A stretch of DNA of 31,670 nt from an uncultured Alphaproteobacteria bacterium (lineage in GTDB: Bacteria > Pseudomonadota > Alphaproteobacteria > RF32 > CAG-239), in assembly GCA_934254585.1 (NCBI GenBank), contig CAKQLF010000013.1, positions 1 to 31,670 of the forward strand, in the 5' to 3' direction. The notes under the pieces were generated by a model, which had not been told where the DNA came from, did no database searches, and saw only the letters and a program-made list of their open reading frames with translations. The position numbers were made by a program, and so were the translations under genes. Position 1 is the first letter of the stretch; each line of letters begins with the position of its first letter. Below, in pieces: positions 13,165-20,911 of this stretch.

Positions 13165-13563
13165 TTAGCTGTTTAATTTTTTCAGAGCTTTATCAAAACT
13201 GCCTTGTTTAACAGCTTCTTCATAGAGCTTAACTTTATAATCAATTTTTTGCAGATATTTCTTAAATTGCTCAATTTGCATCAACACTTTGTTTTGTTGT
13301 TGCTTAAACATTTCCAGACGTTGAGGAAGTGTGGAATCACCTTCACGAAACCAATCTATGTATTGTCTAATTCCTTTTAGCGACATTCCGGTTTCTTTTA
13401 AGCATTCTATCAACGACAGCCAACCTAAATCATCGTCAGAAAACATTCTGAGGCCGGAACTGCTTTTGCGCACAAATGGCAGCAAGCCTTCTTTTTCATA
13501 ATAGCGTAAAGTATGAACGGTTAGTCCGGTTTTGGCAGCGACTTGCCCAATGGAATAATACAT
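13165..13563 (-). CDS. MerR family regulator, AdhR-like
   Basis: A 132-residue protein. The winged helix-turn-helix at residues 1-70 is classic MerR: YYSIGQVAAKTGLTVHTLRY, then YEKEGLLPF, GLRMFSDDDLGWL and CLKETGMSLKGIRQY. A long dimerisation helix follows (about 78-118), and there is no Cys-rich C-terminal metal loop. Cys54 in LIECLKETGMS sits where AdhR-type aldehyde sensors have their single reactive Cys, so an electrophile or aldehyde sensor is the best guess. The start ATG has GGAG 9 bases upstream. An inverted repeat of MerR type lies 56 bases upstream (13619-13634), so it probably regulates itself. No aldehyde-handling enzyme gene is adjacent, so its targets are elsewhere or limited to its own gene. 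Confidence 0.9.
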   Translation of the reverse strand: MYYSIGQVAAKTGLTVHTLRYYEKEGLLPFVRKSSSGLRMFSDDDLGWLSLIECLKETGMSLKGIRQYIDWFREGDSTLPQRLEMFKQQQNKVLMQIEQFKKYLQKIDYKVKLYEEAVKQGSFDKALKKLNS

Positions 13564-13613
13564 CTTTTATTTCTCCGTAAATTAAGTATTTTTAGCGTAT
13601 TATTTTAAAAGTC

Positions 13614-13649
13614 TTGATTTAGAGTAAACTCTAAAGATTGAATTGTCAA
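13614..13649 (-). promoter_or_regulatory. MerR-type operator-promoter
   Basis: TTAGAGT-AA-ACTCTAA (13619-13634) is a 7-bp-arm inverted repeat of the type bound by AdhR-like MerR proteins. On the minus strand TTGACA (13649-13644) lies 19 bases from CTCTAA (13624-13619), or 17 bases from TACTCT (13626-13621), so the dyad sits between or over the promoter elements, as MerR control needs. A weaker TTGATT (13614-13619) faces the + strand. Confidence 0.7.
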
Positions 13650-13768
13650 GGGATAAAGAAAAACAAAGCATAATAATTAAATATAAATCACTTATTTATT
13701 TTTGTGGCCTGAGCATTAAAAAATGCGCCGGAATTATTCAATAAAACATAGGTTAAACATTTTTTTGC

Positions 13769-13798
13769 TTGATTATTAAGTATTCTATATTCTATACT
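13769..13798 (+). promoter_or_regulatory. Promoter of the structured RNA
   Basis: TTGATT (13769-13774), an 18-base spacer, and TATACT (13793-13798). Transcription would begin near 13805, just before the folded element. Confidence 0.5.
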
Positions 13799-13804
13799 AA
13801 CGAT

Positions 13805-13995
13805 GTACTAAAAAGTGCAGGGCGTCAGAAACCCTTTATACATACAGTCGTTGAGCATAATACGACTTTAAATTTGTTATGCCGATTTTCTGTTCGTTGG
13901 ACGGATGTCGGCTAAATAAGGTTTCGGCCAAATAAGCCGAGCCGTTTGTATGTATACGGTTTCTGAACATCCGCCCGCTTTAAGCGGGTTTTTGT
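13805..13995 (+). ncRNA. Candidate structured RNA or leader attenuator upstream of pilin-like gene B
   Basis: A long closing stem is made of three blocks in order: GGGCG (13820-13824) with CGCCC (13972-13976), TCAGAAACC (13825-13833) with GGTTTCTGA (13958-13966), and TATACATACA (13837-13846) with TGTATGTATA (13947-13956). The interior of about 100 bases can form further hairpins, for example GTCGT-ACGAC, TCTGT-ACGGA and CGGC-GCCG. The 3' end is an intrinsic terminator. The last block of the stem overlaps the terminator stem (CGCCC against CCCGC), so closing one opens the other. It carries none of the marks I know for SRP RNA, RNase P RNA or tmRNA. A 6S-like RNA, an unknown sRNA or a riboswitch-like attenuator for the pilin gene are all possible. 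Confidence 0.6.
13974..13993 (+). terminator. Intrinsic terminator of the structured RNA
   Basis: CCCGCTT and AAGCGGG form a stem with a tiny T-centred loop (CCCGC-TTTAA-GCGGG in practice), followed by TTTTTG. It lies 30 bases before the ATG of pilin-like gene B. Confidence 0.85.
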
Positions 13996-14022
13996 TTTGG
14001 TGTTTTGCGGAGGTTTGGAAAT

Positions 14023-14685
14023 ATGGATAAAAATGTTAAAAACAGGCAATGCAGCGGTCGCTCAATGATAGAAATGCTTGGCGTTCTGGCCATTATTGCA
14101 GTTCTCTCCGTTGGCGGTATTGCCGGCTATTCCAAAGCAATGGAAAAGTGGAAGGCTAATAAAATAATTGCCGATTATAATATGTTGATTAGAGGATTAT
14201 TTGAATATCGTGAAAATATTATCAACAACATAAAAGGACAAACAGGCGAGGTGTTGATAAATAATTTAGTTTCTGCCGCTGGAATTGTTCCGGAAAACTG
14301 GAAAATAGAAGGGCGTTATTTAGATGATAATTATGGTAACTTAGTTTATCCATACGCCATAAATGATGCTCGTTATGTTAGTGAGCCAAGAATTGTTTTG
14401 GACTTTAATTTGAATGGTTTAGCTAAAAATGAAAATGGATTAAGCGTTTCAGCCGGATTTTCGGATAAATTATGTATGGAATTATTTCTTAACTTAGTTA
14501 TTCCTTTGCATAATATGCTTATGGCGGGGTATGTATATCCTTATAACGATACCATACGTTATGGTGATAGATATTGTAATCAAAACAAAAAATGTCTGAA
14601 AGATTTAACTTTTGAAGATGTTCATAATATTTGCAATGTTTGTGATAAATCTAATAGACGCTGCAATATTACAATTTCGTTTTAA
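14023..14685 (+). CDS. Type IV pilin-like protein B
   Basis: This is the cleanest of three related genes, with 220 residues. It has a short basic leader, MDKNVKNRQCSG, then RSMIEMLGVLAII with Glu at +5 after the putative cleavage Gly, a hydrophobic N-terminal helix to about residue 37, and a variable C-terminal domain. Conserved points with gene A are KLCMELFLNL, PLHNML, RYGDRYC, KCL, ICNVCDKS and a final ISF. Several Cys suggest disulfides outside the cell. Arg instead of Phe or Met at +1 is unusual for type IV pilins. The start is fixed by GGAGG at 14009-14013, nine bases from ATG. Cleavage would need a prepilin peptidase (PilD-like), not in this window. Expression is probably set by the attenuator-like RNA directly upstream. 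Confidence 0.75.
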   Translation: MDKNVKNRQCSGRSMIEMLGVLAIIAVLSVGGIAGYSKAMEKWKANKIIADYNMLIRGLFEYRENIINNIKGQTGEVLINNLVSAAGIVPENWKIEGRYLDDNYGNLVYPYAINDARYVSEPRIVLDFNLNGLAKNENGLSVSAGFSDKLCMELFLNLVIPLHNMLMAGYVYPYNDTIRYGDRYCNQNKKCLKDLTFEDVHNICNVCDKSNRRCNITISF

Positions 14686-14807
14686 TGCTGAAACTAGAAT
14701 AGTGGTTTTTATAGTAGATTATGTATATTTATATATTTGTCGCATAATGTCTATTATGTATAGTTTTATTAGCGTAAGGCTAAAAATATAAAAAATAAAC
14801 TATAAAA

Positions 14808-16388
14808 TTACAGCATAGACGCTTGGATTAATTGTTTTGTGTATGGCTGGTTTGGCTGATTAAAAATCTGTTCTGCCGAGCCTTGCTCAACAATTTTGCC
14901 ATTTTGCATAACCATAATTTTATGCGCCATTGTTTTTATGGCATTCATATCGTGAGAAATAAATATGTATGACAATTTATATTTAGCTTGCAGTCTTTTT
15001 AACAAATCGATAATCTGCGCTTGAACTGTCACATCTAAAGCTGATGTCGGCTCGTCCAGAATAATGATTTTAGGATTTAGAATTAAAACTCTCGCTAAAG
15101 CAATTCGTTGTCTTTGTCCGCCGGAAAATTCGTGCGGATATTTGTTTAAAATATCTTCATCTAAATTAACTTCTTTTAATATTTCTTTGATTTTATTTGT
15201 TTTTTCAGAAGTTGTAAGTTGTTTGTAATGTACTGACAAACCCTCTTCAATTATTTGGCCTATGGTCATTTTAGGATTTAATGAATTATATGGGTCTTGG
15301 AAAACTATCTGTAAATCTTTGCAAAAATGTGACAATTGCTGATAATTTTGCCCGTCAAATATTTCAACGGTGCCATTGTGTTTTAATAAGTTCACAATAG
15401 CCAATGCCAACGAAGTTTTTCCGGAGCCGGATTCACCGACCACCCCCAGTGTTTCTCCTTGTCTTAGTTCAAAACTAACATTATCTACAGCCTTAAAATC
15501 GGTAATAACCCTTCCCCAAATATTTTTTTTACGAGGAAATGAAACTTCAATATTTTTAGCTTTTAAAATGACGTTCGATGATATTTTATTGTGTAAATTC
15601 AATGATAAAATAGAAGATATTAATTTTTTAGTGTAATCGTGTCGCGGAGAATTAAATATATTTTCAGCTGTACCATATTCAACCAATTCACCTTTATACA
15701 TCACAGCTATTTCATCGGCGATTTTATTAACTAATCGCAAATTATGACTAATGAAAATAATCGACATATTAAGTTTATGCTTCAATTCCAACAGTAAATC
15801 AATGATTTGCTCTTGAATAGTTACATCTAATGCTGTTGTCGGTTCATCGGCAATTAAAATTTCCGGATTATTGGCAATAGCCATTGCAATCATAACTCTT
15901 TGCCGTTGCCCACCGGAAAGTTCAAACGGATAAGCATTTAACTTTTGCTCAGGCTCGGAAATTTTTACCAGATTTAACAGCTCTAAAGTTCTCTTCTTTA
16001 GCTCTTTTGAACTCAAATTTTGATGTATTTTCAAGCTTTCGGCAATTTGTGCACCTATTTTGTGCAGCGGATTGAGTGACGACATCGGCTCTTGAAAAAT
16101 AAACGATATTTTATTTCCCCGAATGTTTTGAAAATCTTTATTATTTAGGCCGATAAGTTCTTTTTTATGGAAAGTTATGGAAGAATTTTCAGAATGATAG
16201 GCTTTGGGATATGGCAGTAACCCCAACACAGACAGTGAGGTCACCGATTTACCGGAACCGGATTCTCCAACTATTCCTAAGATTTTCCCCTGCTCTAAAC
16301 TTAAACTAACATTATTGACCGCGCAAAAATCTTTTTGTTCATCGTTTCTGAAATATACAGACAAGTGTTTGATTTCTAATATTTTCAT
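14808..16388 (-). CDS. yejF: Microcin C/oligopeptide ABC transporter, double ATP-binding subunit YejF
   Basis: A 526-residue protein with two ABC ATPase domains in tandem, the layout of YejF. Domain 1 has Walker A GESGSGKS near 41-48, signature LSGGQRQRV near 155 and Walker B ILIADEPTTALD. Domain 2 has GESGSGKT near 315, FSGGQRQRI and IIILDEPTSALD. Each also ends in the basic oligopeptide-binding tail typical of the Opp/Dpp group. It hydrolyses ATP to drive uptake of peptides or peptide-like compounds through YejB-YejE. It overlaps the yejE end by four bases (ATGA), so the two are coupled. It is the last gene of the long minus-strand run and converges with pilin-like gene B with no clear terminator in the 122 bases between. 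Confidence 0.92.
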   Translation of the reverse strand: MKILEIKHLSVYFRNDEQKDFCAVNNVSLSLEQGKILGIVGESGSGKSVTSLSVLGLLPYPKAYHSENSSITFHKKELIGLNNKDFQNIRGNKISFIFQEPMSSLNPLHKIGAQIAESLKIHQNLSSKELKKRTLELLNLVKISEPEQKLNAYPFELSGGQRQRVMIAMAIANNPEILIADEPTTALDVTIQEQIIDLLLELKHKLNMSIIFISHNLRLVNKIADEIAVMYKGELVEYGTAENIFNSPRHDYTKKLISSILSLNLHNKISSNVILKAKNIEVSFPRKKNIWGRVITDFKAVDNVSFELRQGETLGVVGESGSGKTSLALAIVNLLKHNGTVEIFDGQNYQQLSHFCKDLQIVFQDPYNSLNPKMTIGQIIEEGLSVHYKQLTTSEKTNKIKEILKEVNLDEDILNKYPHEFSGGQRQRIALARVLILNPKIIILDEPTSALDVTVQAQIIDLLKRLQAKYKLSYIFISHDMNAIKTMAHKIMVMQNGKIVEQGSAEQIFNQPNQPYTKQLIQASML

Positions 16389-17401
16389 CGGTTGTTTTTC
16401 CTTGTATCAAACACATCGCGCACACCTTCGCCAATAAAAATAAGCATTGAAAGTAAGCCTGATAAAACAATAAAAATGCTAATACCAATCCAGGGAGCTT
16501 GTAAATTATCCTTTCCCTGACGAACTAAATCACCAAGTGACGGATAGTCCTGAGGTAATCCCAATCCCAGAAAATCTAAGGCACTCAGCGAAGTGATTGC
16601 TTCCGCCATAATAAAAGGTATAAAAGTGAGTGAGGTTACTAAAGCATTAGGCAAAATATGCCGAAACATTATGCGAAAACTACCTACCCCCATAACTTGA
16701 GCCGCCTTAATAAATTCAAAGTTGCGCAATCTCAGAAATTCTGCGCGCACCATTCCGGTTAAGCCGGTCCAAGAAAACAGAAGTAATATAACCAATAAAC
16801 TCCAAAATGTGGGCAAAAATACACTGGCTATAATAATCAAAATGAAAAGCTGTGGCAGAGAATCCCAGATTTCAATCACCCTTTGTAAAATGATATCTAC
16901 TTTGCCACCGAAATAACCTTGTACCGCCCCAACAAAAATACCGATTAAAGATGATACAAAAGTCAAGAAAAGCGCGAAAATCAATGATAAACGGATACCA
17001 TATAAAATTCTGGCCGCCACATCACGCCCTTCTTCATCTGTTCCAAGCCAGTGTTCTTTACTGGGGGCGGACGGAGTTGCCCCGTCTAAATAATAATCCA
17101 CGGTATTAAACGAATATGGTATCGGCGGCATTAATGCCCAACCGTTTTTTTGAATATTGTTTTGAATTAAAGCGTCTTTAAAGTCTGCCGAAGTTGGAAA
17201 ATCTCCTCCAAAAAACTCGTCACTGTAATTATGTAAAACCGGAAAGTAATAATCATTATTATACTTTACAATCAACGGTTTATTATTGGCAATTAATTCA
17301 GAAAATAAAGAAATAAAAAAAATTATTCCTAATAAGCATAAAGACACATAGGCTCTTCTGTTTTTTTTGAAAATATGTAAATATTGAGCCAATTTCCGCA
17401 T
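16385..17401 (-). CDS. yejE: Microcin C/oligopeptide ABC transporter permease YejE
   Basis: A 338-residue inner-membrane permease, matching the YejE length. SELIANNKPLIVKYNNDYYF and FGGDFPTSADF near the N-terminus, then HWLGTDEEGRDVAARILYG, are characteristic. The binding-protein-dependent transport domain follows, with about five helices and the EAA-type loop AAQVMGVGSFRIMFRHILPN, and LDFLGLGLPQDYPSLGDLV near the C-terminus. It forms the channel with YejB, which is missing here, as is the binding protein YejA. It starts three bases after the stop of the sulfatase-like gene, so it is co-transcribed with it. Confidence 0.92.
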   Translation of the reverse strand: MRKLAQYLHIFKKNRRAYVSLCLLGIIFFISLFSELIANNKPLIVKYNNDYYFPVLHNYSDEFFGGDFPTSADFKDALIQNNIQKNGWALMPPIPYSFNTVDYYLDGATPSAPSKEHWLGTDEEGRDVAARILYGIRLSLIFALFLTFVSSLIGIFVGAVQGYFGGKVDIILQRVIEIWDSLPQLFILIIIASVFLPTFWSLLVILLLFSWTGLTGMVRAEFLRLRNFEFIKAAQVMGVGSFRIMFRHILPNALVTSLTFIPFIMAEAITSLSALDFLGLGLPQDYPSLGDLVRQGKDNLQAPWIGISIFIVLSGLLSMLIFIGEGVRDVFDTRKNNR

Positions 17402-17404
17402 TTT

Positions 17405-19450
17405 TTATAATCCGAAATAATCATCACTGTCTTGAATGTCTTCAGAATTGTCCTGTGTTGAAACATTTTCTTCAATGGTGTTGGTTGCGGTCGGATTTTC
17501 TTGTCCGTTTTTATTTGACATATTTTTTTCTTTAATCTCTTTAGGCTCTTCCACACGCTCAATCCAAACCGGAGTTTTATCATTTTTTTCGCGATTTAGA
17601 GAGAGCCAAGTTTCATACCACTTTTCAAAATTCTGCCTGTAATCAGATTTTATTCCTTCATTCAATTGGTTTAACAAACGATTTAAAGAAATAATAACTT
17701 TTTCGTGTACGCCCAAATCCGGAACTTTTTTACATAAATCCTTGTTATTAATAAAAGAACTAACCAGTTGATTCGTTGAACAAAAACGCCAATCAAACTG
17801 TTTATTTTTCAAGCTTTTATCATAAATAGCCATAGATACCGATTGATTGGCAACAAAATCATCCATAAAGTTTCCGGTCATTACCGAACGGAAATTATTA
17901 ACACTTGAAGTTCCTTGAATAATAATTGAAGTATCTTCCAACAGATTATTTTTTTCCATTTGTTGCATAAAATATTCAAGTTCGCCAAACAAACAACGAG
18001 TTTGTTGCATATATGCTTTACTTCTTTGCTCGCTTAAATCTGAGGTTATCCAAGGAAGGCTTGAAATATCATACCATTTGTCGGTTGATTTCACTTCGCA
18101 AAACTCGTTATAAATATACATATTCGACGGCAAATCAATAAACACGAAATAGGCCTGTTTTCCCTTATCTTGTTTTATATTTTCCAATAACACATCAAAT
18201 GTCTTAATGGAATTAACAACGTAAAGATTGCTGTAATCTATTCCCACCATCGGAGCATTATGTAAGTCAACAAAATTACCTAAAAATGAAAAGATTGAAG
18301 ACAAGTTATTTGTAATTTTCATACTGGCAATCCATTCCATAAGCAATATGTTGGCTTTGGAAAGCATCGGTAAGTTTACATCATAAATATTAACCGGTTG
18401 ATTAACTTTTTCAATACATCTGTCAACATTTGTTTCGTGATTTTTCCGACACATTTCGAAATCTCGAGATTTATAGGCGGAAACTAAATAACCCTTATCC
18501 TTAAAATTATCGTATAAACTATTATTTTTTAGATTTACCGTTTCGTTTCTAATATTGTGAAAACGCCAATATTCCGATAATATTCTTGTTTTTAAGGTAT
18601 GATGAATACTGTTTTCTTCAGATTCCGGATTAAATGCTCTTACCATATTATTAAGAAAATAATCTTCCGGAGTAAAAGCTTTAGGATAAACCACAAAATT
18701 ATTATATTGATAAAATCCTTGCATAATTTTATTGGTGCGCTTAGCTTCATCTGTATGGGCAGAGTTTAAATAGACATAAGATGACAAATTCGGAAACATA
18801 AAATAGATAAAGCGTTTATTTTCACCCTCGCCTATTTTTTGAGAGTTATAGGATTCTATAAATTCCGGTTGATTGTGTTGTCCGATGTAGGCTGAATATA
18901 CGTGAATAAACAATGTTCCGATGGCCACAAGCCACAATGATTTAACAAAAACATTTCCGTATGATAAAATACCGAAACAAATCAAGGCCAGACCTATGCC
19001 GAAAGCCATATATGACGGAATAATCGTTCCGCCTATTTCCAAAATTTGCTGAATAAGCGAAAATTGTCGATATAAGACAAATACCAAACTGAAAGTGATA
19101 AACGCGGCCAGGAGATTTTGTAAAAATGGTATACCTCTTAAAAGATATATTATGAGGACAGTGGCTAAACAAAAGCCGGATAAAATAAGCAATATTTCAG
19201 GAATAGGAAATATTGAATCGCGGAATACGGCTATATTTCCAGACCCTGAAAACAGAATTAAATCCGTGGCTAAAATGAATATTATGTACAAAGCCACAAT
19301 GGCATTGTTTATAAAAATCATTTTTTTAGGATTAATTACAGGCTTTTTACCCTTACGATTGAACCGCCCCTCTGTGTCGTGATACAAAGGAGCCGCCGTA
19401 TTTCCTTGTTGCCCCGGCAATCCAACCGTATTATTCTCATTCATAAACAT
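17405..19450 (-). CDS. Degenerate sulfatase/phosphoethanolamine-transferase-like membrane protein
   Basis: A 681-residue protein. After a polar N-terminus come about five membrane helices between residues 47 and 187. The large outer domain keeps the order of landmarks of the alkaline-phosphatase-like sulfatases: LYDNFKDKGYLVSAYKSRDF near 312-331, YFVFIDLPSNMYIYNEF near 434-450 in place of the FxHLPHPPY segment, CLFGELEYFMQQMEKNNLLE near 486-505 and DTSIIIQGTSSVN near 506-518. In active enzymes the last reads DTxxIxxSDHG, binding metal; here Asp-His-Gly is absent, and I see no clear nucleophile Thr or Cys motif. The C-terminus is an acidic, probably disordered tail (DIQDSDDYFGL). It is likely a pseudoenzyme. 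It starts inside the stop of gatB (TGATG overlap). The fold assignment is inference. Confidence 0.55.
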   Translation of the reverse strand: MFMNENNTVGLPGQQGNTAAPLYHDTEGRFNRKGKKPVINPKKMIFINNAIVALYIIFILATDLILFSGSGNIAVFRDSIFPIPEILLILSGFCLATVLIIYLLRGIPFLQNLLAAFITFSLVFVLYRQFSLIQQILEIGGTIIPSYMAFGIGLALICFGILSYGNVFVKSLWLVAIGTLFIHVYSAYIGQHNQPEFIESYNSQKIGEGENKRFIYFMFPNLSSYVYLNSAHTDEAKRTNKIMQGFYQYNNFVVYPKAFTPEDYFLNNMVRAFNPESEENSIHHTLKTRILSEYWRFHNIRNETVNLKNNSLYDNFKDKGYLVSAYKSRDFEMCRKNHETNVDRCIEKVNQPVNIYDVNLPMLSKANILLMEWIASMKITNNLSSIFSFLGNFVDLHNAPMVGIDYSNLYVVNSIKTFDVLLENIKQDKGKQAYFVFIDLPSNMYIYNEFCEVKSTDKWYDISSLPWITSDLSEQRSKAYMQQTRCLFGELEYFMQQMEKNNLLEDTSIIIQGTSSVNNFRSVMTGNFMDDFVANQSVSMAIYDKSLKNKQFDWRFCSTNQLVSSFINNKDLCKKVPDLGVHEKVIISLNRLLNQLNEGIKSDYRQNFEKWYETWLSLNREKNDKTPVWIERVEEPKEIKEKNMSNKNGQENPTATNTIEENVSTQDNSEDIQDSDDYFGL

Positions 19451-20910
19451 CAGTGATCTAGCTTTTCTCTCACTAATTTATTTACAATAGCCGGATTAGC
19501 CTTGCCTTGCGACATTTTCAAAGTTTGTCCCACAAACCAACCGGCCAAGTTCGTTTTACCATTTTTATAAGCTTCGACATTGGCTGGATTAGAAGCAATA
19601 ACTTCATCAATAATAGCCTCAATTGCCGCTGTATCGGTAACCTGTTTCAAGCCTTTTTCTTCAACAATTTTTTCCGGATTTTCGCCTGTTTCACTCATAA
19701 TTTCGAAAACATCTTTAGCTATTTTGCCGGAAATAACCTCTTTGCTGATAAGTTCCACCAATTTTCCTAAGTTTTCAGCCGAAACCGGACTATGCAGAAT
19801 ATCAAGTTTCTTTTTATTAAGCATTGCAAAAAAGTCGCTCATCATCCAGTTTGCTACTTTTTTGGCATCGTGTCCGGCAGCCGCCTTTTCAAAGAAATCG
19901 GCAACTTCTTTATTTTCGCATAAAACAGCCGCATCATACGGAGTTAAGCCCATAGTTTCAACAAAACGCTGCTTTTTGGCATCTGGCAATTCCACCATTT
20001 CTTTTTTGATTTGATTAATATATTCATCGCTCAAAACCAGCGGCGGTAAATCCGGTTCCGGAAAATAGCGGTAATCGTGCGCAAATTCTTTTTTACGCAT
20101 AACTTTTGTTTGTCCGCTAATCGGGTCAAACTGACGAGTTTCTTGGCAGATTTCTCCGCCGTTTTCATAAACTTCAATATGGCGTTTTGCCTCATTTTCA
20201 ATAGCTTGCATAACAAACTTAACGCTGTTTACGTTTTTCATTTCACAACGTGTACGCAATTCGTCTGAACCGTACGGACGAACCGAAACATTGACATCGC
20301 AACGCATAGAACCTTCGTCCATATTTCCGTCGCAAGTTTCCAAATAGCGCAAAATTGAACGAAGTTTACGCAAAAAAGCTCCGGCTTCTTCCGGCGCGCG
20401 AAAGTCAGGTTTAGTTACAATTTCCATTAAACCCACACCGGCGCGATTTAAGTCAATAAAGCTTTTATGAGGGCTTAAATCGTGAATTGATTTTCCGGCA
20501 TCTTGCTCAATGTGCATACGCTCAATACCAATTATTTTTGAACTTCCGTCACTTAAATCAATACGGATACTACCCTCGCCCACAATCGGAAAACGAAATT
20601 GCGTGATTTGATAACCGCTCGGTAAATCTGCGTAAAAGTAGTTTTTACGAGAAAATTCCGAATATTTATTGATTTTAGCGTTTAGACCTAAACCGGTTTT
20701 AACCGCCTGATGTACACACTGTTTGTTCAATGTCGGCAACATCCCCGGCATTCCGGCGTCAACAAATGAAACATTAACATTGGGGTCATCACCAAATTCG
20801 GTAGAGGCTCCGCTAAAAATCTTAGACTTGGAAATAATTTGGCAATGGATTTCCAGTCCGACAACAACTTCCCATTTTCCTTTGGCTGTTTCGATAATAT
20901 AATCCGACAT
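19450..20910 (-). CDS. gatB: Aspartyl/glutamyl-tRNA amidotransferase subunit B (GatB)
   Basis: A 486-residue subunit. KWEVVVGLEIHCQ at the N-terminus, SGYQITQFRFPIVGEG, RMHIEQDAGKSIHD and the DLNRAGVGLMEIVTKPDF block are hallmark GatB sequence, and YFPEPDLPPLVLS closes the catalytic cradle. The C-terminal YqeY-like tail (about 330-486) binds tRNA. GatB activates the misacylated Glu-tRNA(Gln) or Asp-tRNA(Asn) with ATP and accepts ammonia from GatA. The start is at MSDYIIE: an AGGAAA within the end of gatA lies just before it, and gatA stops one base upstream. Longer in-frame starts inside gatA are less likely. It implies that glutaminyl- or asparaginyl-tRNA is made by the indirect route in this organism. 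Confidence 0.96.
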   Translation of the reverse strand: MSDYIIETAKGKWEVVVGLEIHCQIISKSKIFSGASTEFGDDPNVNVSFVDAGMPGMLPTLNKQCVHQAVKTGLGLNAKINKYSEFSRKNYFYADLPSGYQITQFRFPIVGEGSIRIDLSDGSSKIIGIERMHIEQDAGKSIHDLSPHKSFIDLNRAGVGLMEIVTKPDFRAPEEAGAFLRKLRSILRYLETCDGNMDEGSMRCDVNVSVRPYGSDELRTRCEMKNVNSVKFVMQAIENEAKRHIEVYENGGEICQETRQFDPISGQTKVMRKKEFAHDYRYFPEPDLPPLVLSDEYINQIKKEMVELPDAKKQRFVETMGLTPYDAAVLCENKEVADFFEKAAAGHDAKKVANWMMSDFFAMLNKKKLDILHSPVSAENLGKLVELISKEVISGKIAKDVFEIMSETGENPEKIVEEKGLKQVTDTAAIEAIIDEVIASNPANVEAYKNGKTNLAGWFVGQTLKMSQGKANPAIVNKLVREKLDH

Positions 20911-20911
20911 T

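Larger units (their letters stand above)
13640..14022 (+). other. Intergenic region with probable structured RNA
   Basis: I see no protein gene between the merR operator and the start of pilin-like gene B. The region holds an AT-rich stretch, a promoter (13769-13798), a strongly folded transcript (13805-13995) and the Shine-Dalgarno GGAGG (14009-14013). Confidence 0.7.

Noticed and set aside
13820..13976. The 24-bp inverted arms as the ends of a small transposon (MITE)
   Set aside because: The arms coincide with a promoter before and an intrinsic terminator after, and the interior folds, so a transcribed RNA explains it better. No target-site duplication was seen.
13805..13995. Known housekeeping RNA (SRP RNA, RNase P RNA, tmRNA)
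   Set aside because: The core motifs I know for these, such as the SRP GGAAGGAAGC region or the RNase P GAGGAAAGTCC, are absent.
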